Positions 9,014 through 18,750 are shown, counted from the stretch's first letter. The stretch is 64,000 nt of DNA from Gammaproteobacteria bacterium (GCA_029880855.1 JAOUNS010000006.1:124001-188000); one strand, 5' to 3'. Translations and numbers: made by a program. The notes: a model not told the origin generated them from the sequence alone.

Positions 9014-9897
9014 GGCATAACCTCCGCATTTGTCTGTTGAGTGCCGTGAATCAATCGTTCCACAAAAAATTCCAGATGACCGCCCGCACCTTGCGGTATC
9101 GGCCATTTCATGGCCTTGTCAGCCAGGCTCTTAAATGCCATGGAAGCCTTGCTGCGTGGAAACGCTTCATACACACCGCGTTGTTTTTTAATCGCTTTCA
9201 GGACATATTCATCATAAGGAATATGCCCTGCATAACTGAGTGCCACATCAAGAAAGCGATCAGTTACCTTAACTATCTTTTCATACACTTCCCTGCCTTC
9301 CTGGGCAGATCGGGCCATATTGCTCAGGATGTGAAACCGGCTCACGCCATAATCACGATTCAGCAGCTTAATTAAAGCATACGCATCGGTGATTGACGCG
9401 GGTTCGTCACAAATTACAACAATGATCTCCTGTGCCGCCCGGGTAAAACTGATCACGCTGTCCGAAATACCGGCTGCCGTATCAACCACCAGTACATCAA
9501 TGTTCATGCTCAGCTCACTAAAAGCGCGTATCAAACCGGCATGCTGCACCGGCGTCATTTGCGCCATGTCCTTGAAACCGGATGAGGCCGGCACGATTTT
9601 GATATTGCCCGGCCCATCAAGAATAATCTCTTCCAGAGTCAATCGACCTTCTATCACGTCCAGCAAGGTGTGTTTCGGATAGAGTCCCAGCAACACATCC
9701 ACGTTCGCCAGACCCAGATCAGCGTCCATCAGCATCACATCTTTACCTGCCGCTGACATGGCCATGGCCAAATTGACTGAAACATTGGTTTTGCCCACAC
9801 CGCCCTTGCCGCCGGTCACTGCCACTACCTGGACCGGATGTGGATTCAATGCCCGGCGCAAACCGGAGTCCTGCTTACTGTGTTGTCCACTAGCCAT
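9010..9897 (-). CDS. fleN: MinD-like ATPase FleN/FlhG, flagellar number regulator
   Basis: FleN limits flagellar number and, in Pseudomonas, antagonises the activator FleQ. The protein has the deviant Walker A GGKGGVGKTNVSVNLA near residue 26, LMDADLGLANVDVLLGL, and the Walker B-like VLVVDTAAGISDSVISF. The C-terminus ends HLEFFVERLIHG, as in FleN proteins. The start is uncertain: MASGQHSK (9897) is used here, with MRM at 9903 an alternative; both overlap the flhF end slightly. FlhF upstream and FliA downstream fix its identity. Confidence 0.93.
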   Translation of the reverse strand: MASGQHSKQDSGLRRALNPHPVQVVAVTGGKGGVGKTNVSVNLAMAMSAAGKDVMLMDADLGLANVDVLLGLYPKHTLLDVIEGRLTLEEIILDGPGNIKIVPASSGFKDMAQMTPVQHAGLIRAFSELSMNIDVLVVDTAAGISDSVISFTRAAQEIIVVICDEPASITDAYALIKLLNRDYGVSRFHILSNMARSAQEGREVYEKIVKVTDRFLDVALSYAGHIPYDEYVLKAIKKQRGVYEAFPRSKASMAFKSLADKAMKWPIPQGAGGHLEFFVERLIHGTQQTNAEVMP

Positions 9898-11164
9898 GCG
9901 CATGCGCCACCATTCCACCCAAATTCAGGGCGATCTGGTCATCGCGAGACGCACCCCCCATGTTTTGCATAATCGAGACACAGCGTGTCACCAAATTATG
10001 CGCCCGTGCCGGATGAATATCCTCAGGGACCTTCTGGCCATCGTTGAAATAGGCAACCGGCAGCTTGTTCTCTATGGCTACCGACAGTGCACCACCCAGA
10101 CTGGTCGTTTCATCCACCTTGGTGAGAATACAACCGGTAAGCGCATAGCCATTAAATGCCCTGGTGACATCCGTTAAGACACCACGTTGACTGTTGGTGG
10201 CCATTACCAAATAGGTTTGCACTGCTTTTCCCCCATGTCTCAGTCGGATCAACTCACGGGTCAATTCCATGTCGCGTTGATTCATGCCGGCGGTATCGAT
10301 CAGGATCAGATCCTTGTCACGAAACTTGTTAAACGCATCGGTAATGCTTTCCACGTCACTGGCGATACACAACGGCGCACCCATAATACGCGCATAACTT
10401 TTAAGTTGTTCGTGCGCCCCAACACGATAATTATCGGTCGAGATGAGGCCGACTTTACCTTTACCATGTCGCAGGATGTAGCGGGCCGCCAGTTTGGCGA
10501 TGGTGGTTGTTTTCCCTACTCCTGTTGCACCTACCAGTGCAACGATGCCGCCCTTGTCAATAATTCGGTCGTCAACCGTTTCGATACGATGGGCCAGATT
10601 ACCCAGCGCCAGTCGCCAGTTGTGTTCAAAATCGTCTTCTTCTTTCACGGCTTCGGCGATCTGTCGGGCCAGCCCGGGACTTAATCCCAGCGCAATGAGG
10701 CGCTGCAACAGGCGCGCACGTGCCGGATGAAACTGGGTTTCATTGCCCCAGGCCAGGCCGGAGAGTTGATTCAGCAACAGACCGCGCAAAGATTTCAATT
10801 CACTGCGCATCTCGGTGATGGCGGGTTCGTCCTGTTTATAGGATGACTTGCCCGCACGTTTGGTTTTATTGACAGCCGCTGCGGCTTCTTTATTGATGGT
10901 TGGTTCGGGAATGTAGCGACCCAGTTTAATGTCGTTCCAGATCTCTTCACGTGATGCAGCAGGTTCCGCTGTCGCGACTGCCGGTTCGTTTTTGGCAACG
11001 CTGACACCGGAAAACAGTGACTCGTCATAATCCACGGCAGCCACGATCTCGATACCGCCCTCCACCCTTTTGTTGGATAGAATCACGGCATCCGGTCCGA
11101 GTGTTTCCCGTACCTTGAGAATCGTCCTGCGCATATCTGCGGCAAAAAATCGTTTTATCTTCAT
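9890..11164 (-). CDS. flhF: SRP-like GTPase FlhF, flagellar placement
   Basis: A 424-residue GTPase related to Ffh and FtsY that marks the pole where the flagellum is built. A basic N-terminal segment (KIKRFFAADMRRTILKVRE) is followed by a variable middle and the NG domain with GATGVGKTTTIAKLAARY (G1), LILIDTAGMNQRD (G3) and LTKVDETTSLGGALS (G4/G5). It begins 53 bases after flhA. The pairing with fleN is typical of polarly flagellated bacteria. Confidence 0.95.
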   Translation of the reverse strand: MKIKRFFAADMRRTILKVRETLGPDAVILSNKRVEGGIEIVAAVDYDESLFSGVSVAKNEPAVATAEPAASREEIWNDIKLGRYIPEPTINKEAAAAVNKTKRAGKSSYKQDEPAITEMRSELKSLRGLLLNQLSGLAWGNETQFHPARARLLQRLIALGLSPGLARQIAEAVKEEDDFEHNWRLALGNLAHRIETVDDRIIDKGGIVALVGATGVGKTTTIAKLAARYILRHGKGKVGLISTDNYRVGAHEQLKSYARIMGAPLCIASDVESITDAFNKFRDKDLILIDTAGMNQRDMELTRELIRLRHGGKAVQTYLVMATNSQRGVLTDVTRAFNGYALTGCILTKVDETTSLGGALSVAIENKLPVAYFNDGQKVPEDIHPARAHNLVTRCVSIMQNMGGASRDDQIALNLGGMVAHAHG

Positions 11165-11217
11165 ATCCGCCTCATCAATACATGCCTGTCACGGCAATAT
11201 CTTGCCACTCTGATCTG

Positions 11218-13317
11218 TTATCCAACCGGTGCGGCCTGTCCGACCGTAGCTACGATCCGGATCTGACGATCACTGGGTATCTCGTTGTATGACAACACGT
11301 ACATGGAGCTGATTGTGTGTCTGACAAAACGAGACAACATGGTTCGTAACGCGGCGGGGACCAACAGAATCGCAGGTTGCCCGGACTGTTCTTGTGCCCT
11401 GGCACTCTCCTGCAAGGCTTCATGCAGGCGCTCCGCGAGACTCGGCTCTACCCCGCCACCGACACCATCGGCTGAGTGAAGTGTTTGATGCAACAACTGT
11501 TCCAGTTCCGGTGCGAGAGTTATCACCGGCAATTCTGCCGTCATGCCATTGATTTGCTGGATAATTGAGCGGGCCAGCGCCACCCGGACGGCGGCCAGCA
11601 AGATGTCAGGGTCTTGACTGCGGCTGCCGTGTTCCGCCAATGTTTCGGCAATCGTGCGGATATCACGTACCGAAACCCCTTCTTCCAGCAAGCCTTGCAG
11701 TACCTTGACCACAATACCCAGCGCCAATGTTTCCGGAACGAGATTTTCCACCAGCTTGGGCGCAGTTTTGGCCAGTTGATCGAGAATATGTTGCACCTCT
11801 TCATGACCCAGCAGCTCATGGGCGTGTGATTGGATCAACTGACTGAGATGGGTGGCAATAACGGTATTCGCATCCACCACGGTATACCCCAGCGTTTGGG
11901 CATTATCCCGTTGTTGCGGGTCGATCCAGATCGCATCAAGGCCGAAGGCCGGATCTGTAGTGGCAATCCCTTCCAGATCACCAAACACGGTACCGGGGTT
12001 AATGGCCAATTCACGATCCGGATAGACATCGGCTTCACCCACGCTGACACCCATCAGGGTAATCCGATATCCGGTGGGAGAGAGATCCAGATTGTCACGG
12101 ATATGCACCGCCGGAATAAGAAAACCCAGTTCCTGCGAAAGCTTTTTACGCACACCTTTAATGCGCCCCATCAACTGACCACCCTGTTCCTTGTCCACCA
12201 TGGGGATCAGGCGATATCCCACTTCCAGCCCAATCGCATCCACCGGTCCCACATCATCCCAGGTCAGGTCTCGCACTTCAGGCTGTTTCTGTTGTTGCGC
12301 GGTGCGAATCGCCTCGCGTTTCACCACCTGTTGTTGATTGCGATAAATAAGCCAGGCGCCGCCGATACAAAACAGCGCCAGCGACAGGAAGGCAATATTG
12401 GGCATCCCCGGTATCACACCCATGAATAAAAGAATGACGCCGGTGACGGCCAGCGAGCGGGGATTGCCAAATAACTGCTTCAGGACTTGCTCACCCATGT
12501 TTTGCTTGGAGGAGACACGGGTAATGATGATACCTGCCGCCGTAGAAAGTAACAGTGCGGGGATCTGTGCCACCAAACCATCACCGATGGTGAGCAAGGT
12601 GTAATAACGGGCGGCGTCAGCAAAACTCAGATCATGTTGAAATAAACCAATGGCCAGACCACCGATAATATTAATCAACAGGATCAGGATACCGGCAACC
12701 GCATCACCGCGTACAAATTTACTCGCACCGTCCATGGAACCATAGAATTCGGCCTCATCGGATATCTCTTTGCGACGTGTGCGAGCCTGATCCTGATCAA
12801 TCAAACCCGCATTCAGATCAGCATCGATGGCCATCTGCTTGCCGGGCATGGCATCCAGGGTAAACCGGGCACTTACCTCTGAGATACGTGTCGCACCCTT
12901 GGTGATTACCACAAAATTGATGATCACCAGGATCATGAAGACCACCAGCCCCACGGCATAGTTACCGCCGATCACGAATTCACCAAAGGCCTTGATCACC
13001 TGTCCGGCTGCATCGGTACCGCTATGGCCTTCAAGCAAGACGATACGGGTAGAGGCCACATTCAAGGCCAGACGCAGTAACGTGGTAATCAGCAAAACAG
13101 TGGGAAACAGGGCAAAATCCAGCGGTCGCAAGGTGTATACCGTGACCAGCAGGATCACCAGTGCCAGCGAGATATTGAAACTGAACAATACATCAAGTAC
13201 AAACGGCGCCAACGGCACGACAATCATCGCCATCATCATTAACATCAGGATGGGCGCACCCAATCCGGAGCGGGTAACGAACCGCAATCTTTCCAACGCT
13301 ACACTTTGCTCAGCCAT
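11218..13317 (-). CDS. flhA: Flagellar type III export protein FlhA
   Basis: The major export-gate protein, 699 residues. About eight membrane helices lie in the first 330 residues. The conserved FHIPEP-type stretch includes VARFTLDAMPGKQMAIDADLN-like sequence near residues 150-170. The large cytoplasmic domain that binds substrate-chaperone complexes follows, with the conserved LGYTVVDANTVIATHLSQL. It is separated from flhB by 15 bases and belongs to the fliL-to-flhA run. Length is normal for the family. Confidence 0.96.
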   Translation of the reverse strand: MAEQSVALERLRFVTRSGLGAPILMLMMMAMIVVPLAPFVLDVLFSFNISLALVILLVTVYTLRPLDFALFPTVLLITTLLRLALNVASTRIVLLEGHSGTDAAGQVIKAFGEFVIGGNYAVGLVVFMILVIINFVVITKGATRISEVSARFTLDAMPGKQMAIDADLNAGLIDQDQARTRRKEISDEAEFYGSMDGASKFVRGDAVAGILILLINIIGGLAIGLFQHDLSFADAARYYTLLTIGDGLVAQIPALLLSTAAGIIITRVSSKQNMGEQVLKQLFGNPRSLAVTGVILLFMGVIPGMPNIAFLSLALFCIGGAWLIYRNQQQVVKREAIRTAQQQKQPEVRDLTWDDVGPVDAIGLEVGYRLIPMVDKEQGGQLMGRIKGVRKKLSQELGFLIPAVHIRDNLDLSPTGYRITLMGVSVGEADVYPDRELAINPGTVFGDLEGIATTDPAFGLDAIWIDPQQRDNAQTLGYTVVDANTVIATHLSQLIQSHAHELLGHEEVQHILDQLAKTAPKLVENLVPETLALGIVVKVLQGLLEEGVSVRDIRTIAETLAEHGSRSQDPDILLAAVRVALARSIIQQINGMTAELPVITLAPELEQLLHQTLHSADGVGGGVEPSLAERLHEALQESARAQEQSGQPAILLVPAALRTMLSRFVRHTISSMYVLSYNEIPSDRQIRIVATVGQAAPVG

Positions 13318-13332
13318 AAAACCTCTCCTGCA

Positions 13333-14469
13333 TTAAAACTGCATATCATCGGGTATGGATAAATTATTCATTTTGATATCACTGCGCTGTTTCCAGCTGC
13401 GGGCCCGCCGCTTCAACTGGAAGACATACGCCAACACTTGCGCTACGGCCAGATAGAGTCCGGCCGGAATTTCCTGGTTCAATGAGGTGGTATAGTGCAA
13501 GGCTCGCGCCAACGGCGGTGCTGTGACAATGGGAATGTTATGTTCAGAAGCAATAGATCGGATACGGAATGCGATAATATCCACGCCTTTGGCGATCACG
13601 ACCGGCGCATTCATGCGCTCCGGATCGTATTTCAGGGCAACCGAATAGTGTTCCGGGTTGGTGACAATCACATCGGCCTTGGGTACATCCGCCATCATGC
13701 GCTGCTGGGCGATATCACGCTGCATACGCCGTACACGGGCGCGCACTTCAGGACTGCCTTCCGTATCCTTGTTCTCGTCCTTGACCTCCTGATTGGTCAT
13801 CTTCAGTTGTTGCTGGTAATCCCAAATCTGGAATGGCACATCCACCGCTGCGATCAGGATCATGGTGGAGGCTATCGCAATAAATCCCCAAATCAATAAC
13901 TGGGCGGTATGGACCAGCCCCTGCTTGACCGGTTCATCACTCAGATTCAGATAATGATCGGCCTGGCTATAAAGAAAAATCACGGCAACTATGCCAATGA
14001 TCAAAAACTTGACCAGGGCTTTCAGCAATTCAACCAGTCCGCGCAGTGCAAATACCCGTTTCATGCCTTTGATCGGATCGAGCTTTTCCCACTTGAAGGC
14101 AATCGCCTCGGTGCTGAAATTAAACCCACCGCTCAAAGCCAGTGGTCCGGCAACGGCAGCAAGTGTCACTATGATAAAAAACGGCAACAGCAGGTACAGG
14201 GCATCAAATATCGCCTGCTTGAATAACAGGGTCATGGCGTTGGGATCAAAGGCATTGGCCCTGCTGACATTCAAATAGGTTTGCACCAGTTCCGCCATAC
14301 CGGAGGCCAGTCCCGGTCCCAGGAACCACAGCGCCAGGCCGGACAACATCAACATCAATGTTGTGTTCAATTCCCTTGAGTGTGGAATCTGGCCGCGCTC
14401 ACGCGCCTGTTGCAGACGTCGTGGGCTGGCCTCCTGAGTGCGTTCCTGGCCGGTATCTTCCGCCATCAC
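13333..14469 (-). CDS. flhB: Flagellar export switch protein FlhB (NPEH variant)
   Basis: FlhB has four membrane helices and a cytoplasmic domain that cleaves itself and switches export from rod/hook to filament proteins. The cleavage motif here is NPEH (in VTNPEHYSVALKYD) rather than the commoner NPTH. The scissile Asn-Pro is intact, so cleavage should still be possible. The C-terminus has the usual LYLAVAQVLAYVFQLKRR. Length is 378 residues. The start overlaps the fliR stop by four bases. Confidence 0.95.
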   Translation of the reverse strand: MMAEDTGQERTQEASPRRLQQARERGQIPHSRELNTTLMLMLSGLALWFLGPGLASGMAELVQTYLNVSRANAFDPNAMTLLFKQAIFDALYLLLPFFIIVTLAAVAGPLALSGGFNFSTEAIAFKWEKLDPIKGMKRVFALRGLVELLKALVKFLIIGIVAVIFLYSQADHYLNLSDEPVKQGLVHTAQLLIWGFIAIASTMILIAAVDVPFQIWDYQQQLKMTNQEVKDENKDTEGSPEVRARVRRMQRDIAQQRMMADVPKADVIVTNPEHYSVALKYDPERMNAPVVIAKGVDIIAFRIRSIASEHNIPIVTAPPLARALHYTTSLNQEIPAGLYLAVAQVLAYVFQLKRRARSWKQRSDIKMNNLSIPDDMQF

Positions 14470-15251
14470 GGCCCCCCTGTACGTAACAGTTGTTGCACCA
14501 AATGGTAGGTTTGGTTAAACAACTCGGTTGAATTGGGAATAACGCTGGGCAAAGTAACCAGGATCACGGCAAAACCGATGGTCATGGTGATGGGAAACCC
14601 AATGGCAAAAATATTCAGTTGCGGCGCAGCGCGGGTCATAATACCAAAGGCAATATTCACCAGCAGCAGTGAAGCAATGGCCGGCAAAGCCAGACTCAAT
14701 GCCCCGGAAAAGATGATCGACGCCCAACCCAGCAGCTGCCAGATATCCTTAGGTTTCAAGCCTTCCACACCAATCGGCATACTGCGAAAACTGTCGGCAA
14801 TTATTTCAATTAACAGCAGATGACCGTTCAGCAGTAAAAACACCAGCAAAACCATCAACACATAGAACTGGCTGAGCACCGGTGCCTGAGTGCCGTTTTG
14901 TGGATCAACCATCACGGCAAAACCCAACCCCATTTGCATGGCTACCGTCTGGCCGCCGGTAATCACCGCACTGATCACCAATTGAAAGGCAAAACCCATG
15001 ACAATGCCGATCAATAATTGCTGCGCAACTACCAGCATACCGAGCGGGCTGAAGGCATCCACTGCAAGTGTCTGGGGTGCAATCACCGGCACCACGACGG
15101 CGGTAATCGCCAGTGTGATGATCAATCGAATTCGTACCGGGATGGGTTTGGAGCCAAACACCGGTGCAGTCATGACCATGCCGCCGATACGGATCAACGG
15201 CCAGATGTAGGCCCCGACCCAGGCAGTAATTTCGGCACCGGTAATGATCAT
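14466..15251 (-). CDS. fliR: Flagellar export protein FliR
   Basis: A 261-residue membrane protein of the export gate with about six helices. Conserved stretches include APVFGSKPIPVRIRLIITLAI near residue 30 and GFAVMVDPQNGTQAPVLSQFY near residue 110. With FliP and FliQ it forms the helical export channel. It starts five bases after fliQ ends and overlaps flhB by four bases. Confidence 0.95.
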   Translation of the reverse strand: MIITGAEITAWVGAYIWPLIRIGGMVMTAPVFGSKPIPVRIRLIITLAITAVVVPVIAPQTLAVDAFSPLGMLVVAQQLLIGIVMGFAFQLVISAVITGGQTVAMQMGLGFAVMVDPQNGTQAPVLSQFYVLMVLLVFLLLNGHLLLIEIIADSFRSMPIGVEGLKPKDIWQLLGWASIIFSGALSLALPAIASLLLVNIAFGIMTRAAPQLNIFAIGFPITMTIGFAVILVTLPSVIPNSTELFNQTYHLVQQLLRTGGP

Positions 15252-15256
15252 GTGTG

Positions 15257-15526
15257 CTATCCGATCAGGTATGGAATATCCATGATCAGACGTTGCGTGT
15301 ATTCCAGCATGTAACGCAGCATCCAGGGACCGGCCACCATCAATGTCACCAGTGTCACGATCAGTTTGGGAATAAAACTCAGGGTCATTTCATTGATTTG
15401 GGTTGCGGCCTGGAACATGCTGACCAGCAAGCCGACAATCAGGGCAGGGATCAGGACAATCATGATCAGAATCAGGATCACTTCCAGCGCATGCTGAAAC
15501 AGAGTCAGGACACTTTCAGGCGTCAT
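15257..15526 (-). CDS. fliQ: Flagellar export protein FliQ
   Basis: A small 89-residue protein with two membrane helices. The sequence MTPESVLTLFQHALEVILIL is followed by PALIVGLLVSMFQAATQINE, the signature of FliQ. In known systems four copies pack around the FliP5-FliR1 core. Placement between fliP (12-base gap) and fliR (5-base gap) is the standard order. Confidence 0.95.
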   Translation of the reverse strand: MTPESVLTLFQHALEVILILIMIVLIPALIVGLLVSMFQAATQINEMTLSFIPKLIVTLVTLMVAGPWMLRYMLEYTQRLIMDIPYLIG

Positions 15527-15538
15527 GGTATATTTCTC

Positions 15539-16291
15539 CTAGACATAAAAGCTTGAGGCGAGAGTACCCATCACAATATTCCAGCCATCGACAAGAACGA
15601 ACAGCATGATCTTGAACGGCAGGGAGATAATCATTGGTGACAACATCATCATACCCATGGACATCAGCACACTGGAGACCACCAGATCGATAATCAAAAA
15701 CGGAATAAACAACAGGAAGCCGATTTGAAAGGCGGTTTTCAATTCACTGGTGACAAAGGCAGGCACCAGAATAGTCATGGGTACATGCTCAGGTGATTCA
15801 ATCGCTTTATTGCCCGCGATTCGCGCAAACATACTGATGTCCGCTTCCCGGGTCTGACCCAGCATAAACTTTTTCAGGGGTTGCCCTGCCTTATCCAGAG
15901 CCGTTTGCAGACTCATCTTCTCTTCCAGATACGGTGTAACCGCATCCTGATAGATACGATCAAACACCGGCGCCATGATGAAGAAGGTTAAGAACAGAGA
16001 CAGTCCAATCAGGGTCTGTGAGGACGGCGCCTGCATCAAGCCGATCGCCTGGCGCAGGATCGACAGGACAATAATGATACGGGTAAATGAGGTCATCATC
16101 ATTAACGCTGCGGGCAGCAGCGTTAACATGGTCATCAAAAACAGAACTTGTATGGTGATGCTGTAGTTCTGGCTGCCACCGGGTCCTGGTTTAACGGTAA
16201 TGGCGGGCAGACCGGTCTGCGCCAGTACTGCATCAAACGGAAATATCATCACCAGCAAGGCGCAAAAAAATACTGCGTATTTATACCGCAT
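15539..16291 (-). CDS. fliP: Flagellar export protein FliP
   Basis: A 250-residue protein with a signal peptide (about residues 1-24, ending FDAVLAQ), followed by several membrane helices. Family motifs seen are [18 protein letters not shown] near residue 65 and the C-terminal [19 protein letters not shown]. Five copies form the core of the export gate. Its first codon shares a base with the last codon of fliO (coordinate 16291). Confidence 0.95.
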   Translation of the reverse strand: MRYKYAVFFCALLVMIFPFDAVLAQTGLPAITVKPGPGGSQNYSITIQVLFLMTMLTLLPAALMMMTSFTRIIIVLSILRQAIGLMQAPSSQTLIGLSLFLTFFIMAPVFDRIYQDAVTPYLEEKMSLQTALDKAGQPLKKFMLGQTREADISMFARIAGNKAIESPEHVPMTILVPAFVTSELKTAFQIGFLLFIPFLIIDLVVSSVLMSMGMMMLSPMIISLPFKIMLFVLVDGWNIVMGTLASSFYV

Positions 16292-16740
16292 CAGCGCACC
16301 TTTCCCTGCAGCACGCTGTTCAAGCGTTCCGCAAAGCCCGGTGTTTTCATCTGCGGTGCAGTAACGGTTAACGGTTTATCCAGGACATGCAGCGTGCGGA
16401 TTTGTCCGGGTGCAAGTCCCACCAGAAGTTGAGTATCTCCCACCTGCAGCAAAACCACTCGCTCGCGCTGACCGAGAGACAAACCACCGAGGATTTTTAA
16501 TCCACCCTGACCTAACGGGTGAATGTTACCCATCCGGCGCACCAACCAGGCCATACCGAAAATCACGCCCAGCACCAGGGCCAGACCGAGGAACATCTGC
16601 AGATAATCGAAAAAGCCAATAGGATCAGACGCCAGTGATCGGGGCGTAGCCTGTCCGGCGGCATCACCGACGGCCAACGCCGCAACCGGCAAGCAAACGA
16701 CTGACAGCAAACAGATTTTTATCCAGACATGCCGCATCAT
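16291..16740 (-). CDS. fliO: Flagellar export-gate assembly protein FliO
   Basis: A 149-residue protein with an N-terminal signal or anchor (to about residue 23), a second membrane helix at about 45-70 ([20 protein letters not shown]), and a cytoplasmic tail with [22 protein letters not shown]-like sequence, the hallmark of FliO. It helps assemble FliP. It overlaps fliN by four bases. FliO is weakly conserved, so position contributes to the call. Confidence 0.9.
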   Translation of the reverse strand: MMRHVWIKICLLSVVCLPVAALAVGDAAGQATPRSLASDPIGFFDYLQMFLGLALVLGVIFGMAWLVRRMGNIHPLGQGGLKILGGLSLGQRERVVLLQVGDTQLLVGLAPGQIRTLHVLDKPLTVTAPQMKTPGFAERLNSVLQGKVR

Positions 16741-17138
16741 TTTAGTTTCTTCACTCGTTCAACCGGACTGATAACATCGGTCAGACGGATACCGAATTTT
16801 TCGTTAACCACCACCACTTCACCATGGGCGATCAGTGTGCCGTTAACCAATACATCCAGTGGTTCACCGGCCAGTCGATCCAGCTCGATTACCGAACCCT
16901 GGTTCAGCTGCAACAGGTTACGAATACTGATCTTGGTCTGGCCGATCTCCATGGACACCGTCACCGGTACATCAAGGATGACATCCAGGTTGACGTCTTC
17001 ACTGCCGCCGCGCCGGGCATTATCCTCCAGATTTTGCAAACCGGCCGGTTGTATGTCATCACCGCCTGCACCGGCCTCCTCCATGGCTTCCGCCCAGTTA
17101 TCCATCACTTCCTGATCATTTTCTGTTGTGTCACTCAT
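16737..17138 (-). CDS. fliN: Flagellar switch protein FliN
   Basis: A 133-residue C-ring protein. A poorly conserved acidic N-terminal region of about 50 residues precedes the SpoA domain with LDVILDVPVTVSMEIG and LNQGSVIELDRLAGEPLDV. FliN builds the lower C-ring with FliM and binds CheY-P. It overlaps both fliM and fliO by four bases. Confidence 0.95.
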   Translation of the reverse strand: MSDTTENDQEVMDNWAEAMEEAGAGGDDIQPAGLQNLEDNARRGGSEDVNLDVILDVPVTVSMEIGQTKISIRNLLQLNQGSVIELDRLAGEPLDVLVNGTLIAHGEVVVVNEKFGIRLTDVISPVERVKKLK

Positions 17139-18160
17139 CGCTTCTCTCCGGCTTCAATCAGCGCCCGCGTTGCTTCATTCGGGTTTATGGGTTTCTCTAT
17201 CCGCTCAACGATTTTGATGGCGGTCATATCGTTGGACTCACCGTAAATCCCCCGATAGATAGGTATATCTTCAGCCCGCACCACTACCGTTTCCGGCATG
17301 TTGATTGGAATAATGTCACCTTCCTTGATCTTCAATAACTGGCGCATAGTCAGTCTGACTTCAGTAAGTTGTGAACTGAGCGCGATCTCCGCGTCTTTGA
17401 AATCCTCACGCAATGCCACCGCCCAGCGGTCGTCCTTGTCCACGCGATCACTTTGCACGCCTGCATCCAGCAGTTCACGGATGGGTTCCAGCATGGCGTA
17501 CGGCATTACCACCTGGAACTGGCCCCCCCCCCCATCCAGCTCCACATGAAAGGAGCTGACGACAACCACTTCAGTCGGGCTTACAATGGTTGCAAATTCC
17601 GGATTGAGCTCCATGTTCAGGAACTCAAATTGCACCGGTATCACCGGTCGCCATGCTTCGGTCAGATCATCGAAGGCATAGTTCAGCACCAGTGACACAA
17701 TGCGTTGTTCCGTTGCGGTCAGGTCGCGTCCTTCAATTTTGGCGTGACGACCGGTACCACCGAAAAAATTATCCACAATGATAAACACCAGCTTTGGATC
17801 GAACACGCACAGGGCCGAACCCCGCAAGGGATGAATCCTGACGATGTTCAAACTGGTAGGAACAAACAGGCTGTGAATGTATTCGGAGAATTTAACCATC
17901 TGTACACCACCCACAGAAATTTCAGCGGAGCGGCGCAACATGTTAAACATACTCACGCGGAAGTAACGTGCAAATCGTTCATTGATCATTTCCAGGGTCG
18001 GCATACGACCGCGCACGATGCGGTCCTGACTGGCAAAGTCAAACGTCCTGACCACGCCGTCATGCTGGGTGATTTCCGAATGGGTGGAAACGTCCCCGCT
18101 GTCTACGCCATGCAGCAGGGCATCAATTTCATCTTGTGATAAAAGGTCGTTGGCTGACAT
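17135..18160 (-). CDS. fliM: Flagellar switch protein FliM
   Basis: A 341-residue C-ring protein. The N-terminal CheY-P-binding peptide MSANDLLSQDEIDALLHGV is present, followed by the CheC-like middle domain (with the LDGGGG loop near residue 210) and a C-terminal SpoA domain. The LDGGGG loop is encoded by an unbroken run of 11 G on the coding strand, annotated separately. It lies nine bases after fliL and overlaps fliN. Confidence 0.96.
   Translation of the reverse strand: MSANDLLSQDEIDALLHGVDSGDVSTHSEITQHDGVVRTFDFASQDRIVRGRMPTLEMINERFARYFRVSMFNMLRRSAEISVGGVQMVKFSEYIHSLFVPTSLNIVRIHPLRGSALCVFDPKLVFIIVDNFFGGTGRHAKIEGRDLTATEQRIVSLVLNYAFDDLTEAWRPVIPVQFEFLNMELNPEFATIVSPTEVVVVSSFHVELDGGGGQFQVVMPYAMLEPIRELLDAGVQSDRVDKDDRWAVALREDFKDAEIALSSQLTEVRLTMRQLLKIKEGDIIPINMPETVVVRAEDIPIYRGIYGESNDMTAIKIVERIEKPINPNEATRALIEAGEKR
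17523..17533 (-). repeat. G11 homopolymer inside fliM
   Basis: The four conserved glycines of the FliM middle domain are coded GGG GGG GGG GGC, giving 11 consecutive G on the coding strand. The window sequence is in frame. A one-base change would truncate FliM. Confidence 0.9.
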
Positions 18161-18169
18161 GGAGCACCC

Positions 18170-18679
18170 TTATTGCATAATAAAATCGGTAAAGTAGACC
18201 GCTTCAATACTGTTCGCATTGGGATTCGGACTGATAACAATGGTACGTAACTTGTCCAATATCGCCTTGCGCAGTTTTTCCTTGCCGTCACGGGTGCGCA
18301 ATTCACTGTATTGCTGGTTGCTGAGCAGAATCACGATCTCATGCCGAATGCGTGGCAGGTTTGCAGTCGCCACATCGATATATTGCTGATAGTGCGACAT
18401 GATCGTGATGGTGATCTGCATATAATTCACCGGCTGGCCGTCACTGAAATTGACAATAAACTCGGGACCGAGCGGCAAATAGAAGGCCTCCTTGATTTGC
18501 TCAGCCTCTTCCTTGTCCCCGTCTTTGTCTTTCTTCTTGTCGCCAAATGCCCCGGTAAAATAAAGCGTACCGCCAATCGACCCGCCGATAAGAATCAGGG
18601 CGAGCAGGATCAGCACGATCATCTTTTTTGGGCCGGCTTTTTTACCGTCGGCATCCAAATCGAGTTCTTCTGGTGGCAT
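18170..18679 (-). CDS. fliL: Flagellar basal-body protein FliL
   Basis: A 169-residue protein with a short cytoplasmic N-terminus rich in charged residues, one membrane helix (MIVLILLALILIGGSIGGTL, about residues 19-38), a lysine-rich linker and a periplasmic domain. FliL surrounds the stators and supports their function. It is the first gene of the fliLMNOPQR-flhBA run and lies 57 bases downstream of a sigma-54 site. Confidence 0.93.
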   Translation of the reverse strand: MPPEELDLDADGKKAGPKKMIVLILLALILIGGSIGGTLYFTGAFGDKKKDKDGDKEEAEQIKEAFYLPLGPEFIVNFSDGQPVNYMQITITIMSHYQQYIDVATANLPRIRHEIVILLSNQQYSELRTRDGKEKLRKAILDKLRTIVISPNPNANSIEAVYFTDFIMQ

Positions 18680-18735
18680 GGGCCGTTACCTGCGTCGTGG
18701 ATATCATTAATGATTAAAATATAGTCATTTAGATA

Positions 18736-18750
18736 GCAAAACGTGTGCCA
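18736..18750 (-). promoter_or_regulatory. Sigma-54 (-24/-12) promoter for fliL operon
   Basis: The minus strand reads TGGCACACGTTTTGC, an exact match to TGGCAC-N5-TTGC, with GG at -24 and GC at -12. It lies 57 bases before the fliL start, suggesting activation by a FleQ-type enhancer-binding protein; the activator gene is not in the window. Confidence 0.85.

Noticed and set aside
11187-11205. Sigma-54-like site before flhF
   Set aside because: The -24 GG and -12 GC are one base too close (TGGCAAGATATTGC), so a functional site is unlikely.
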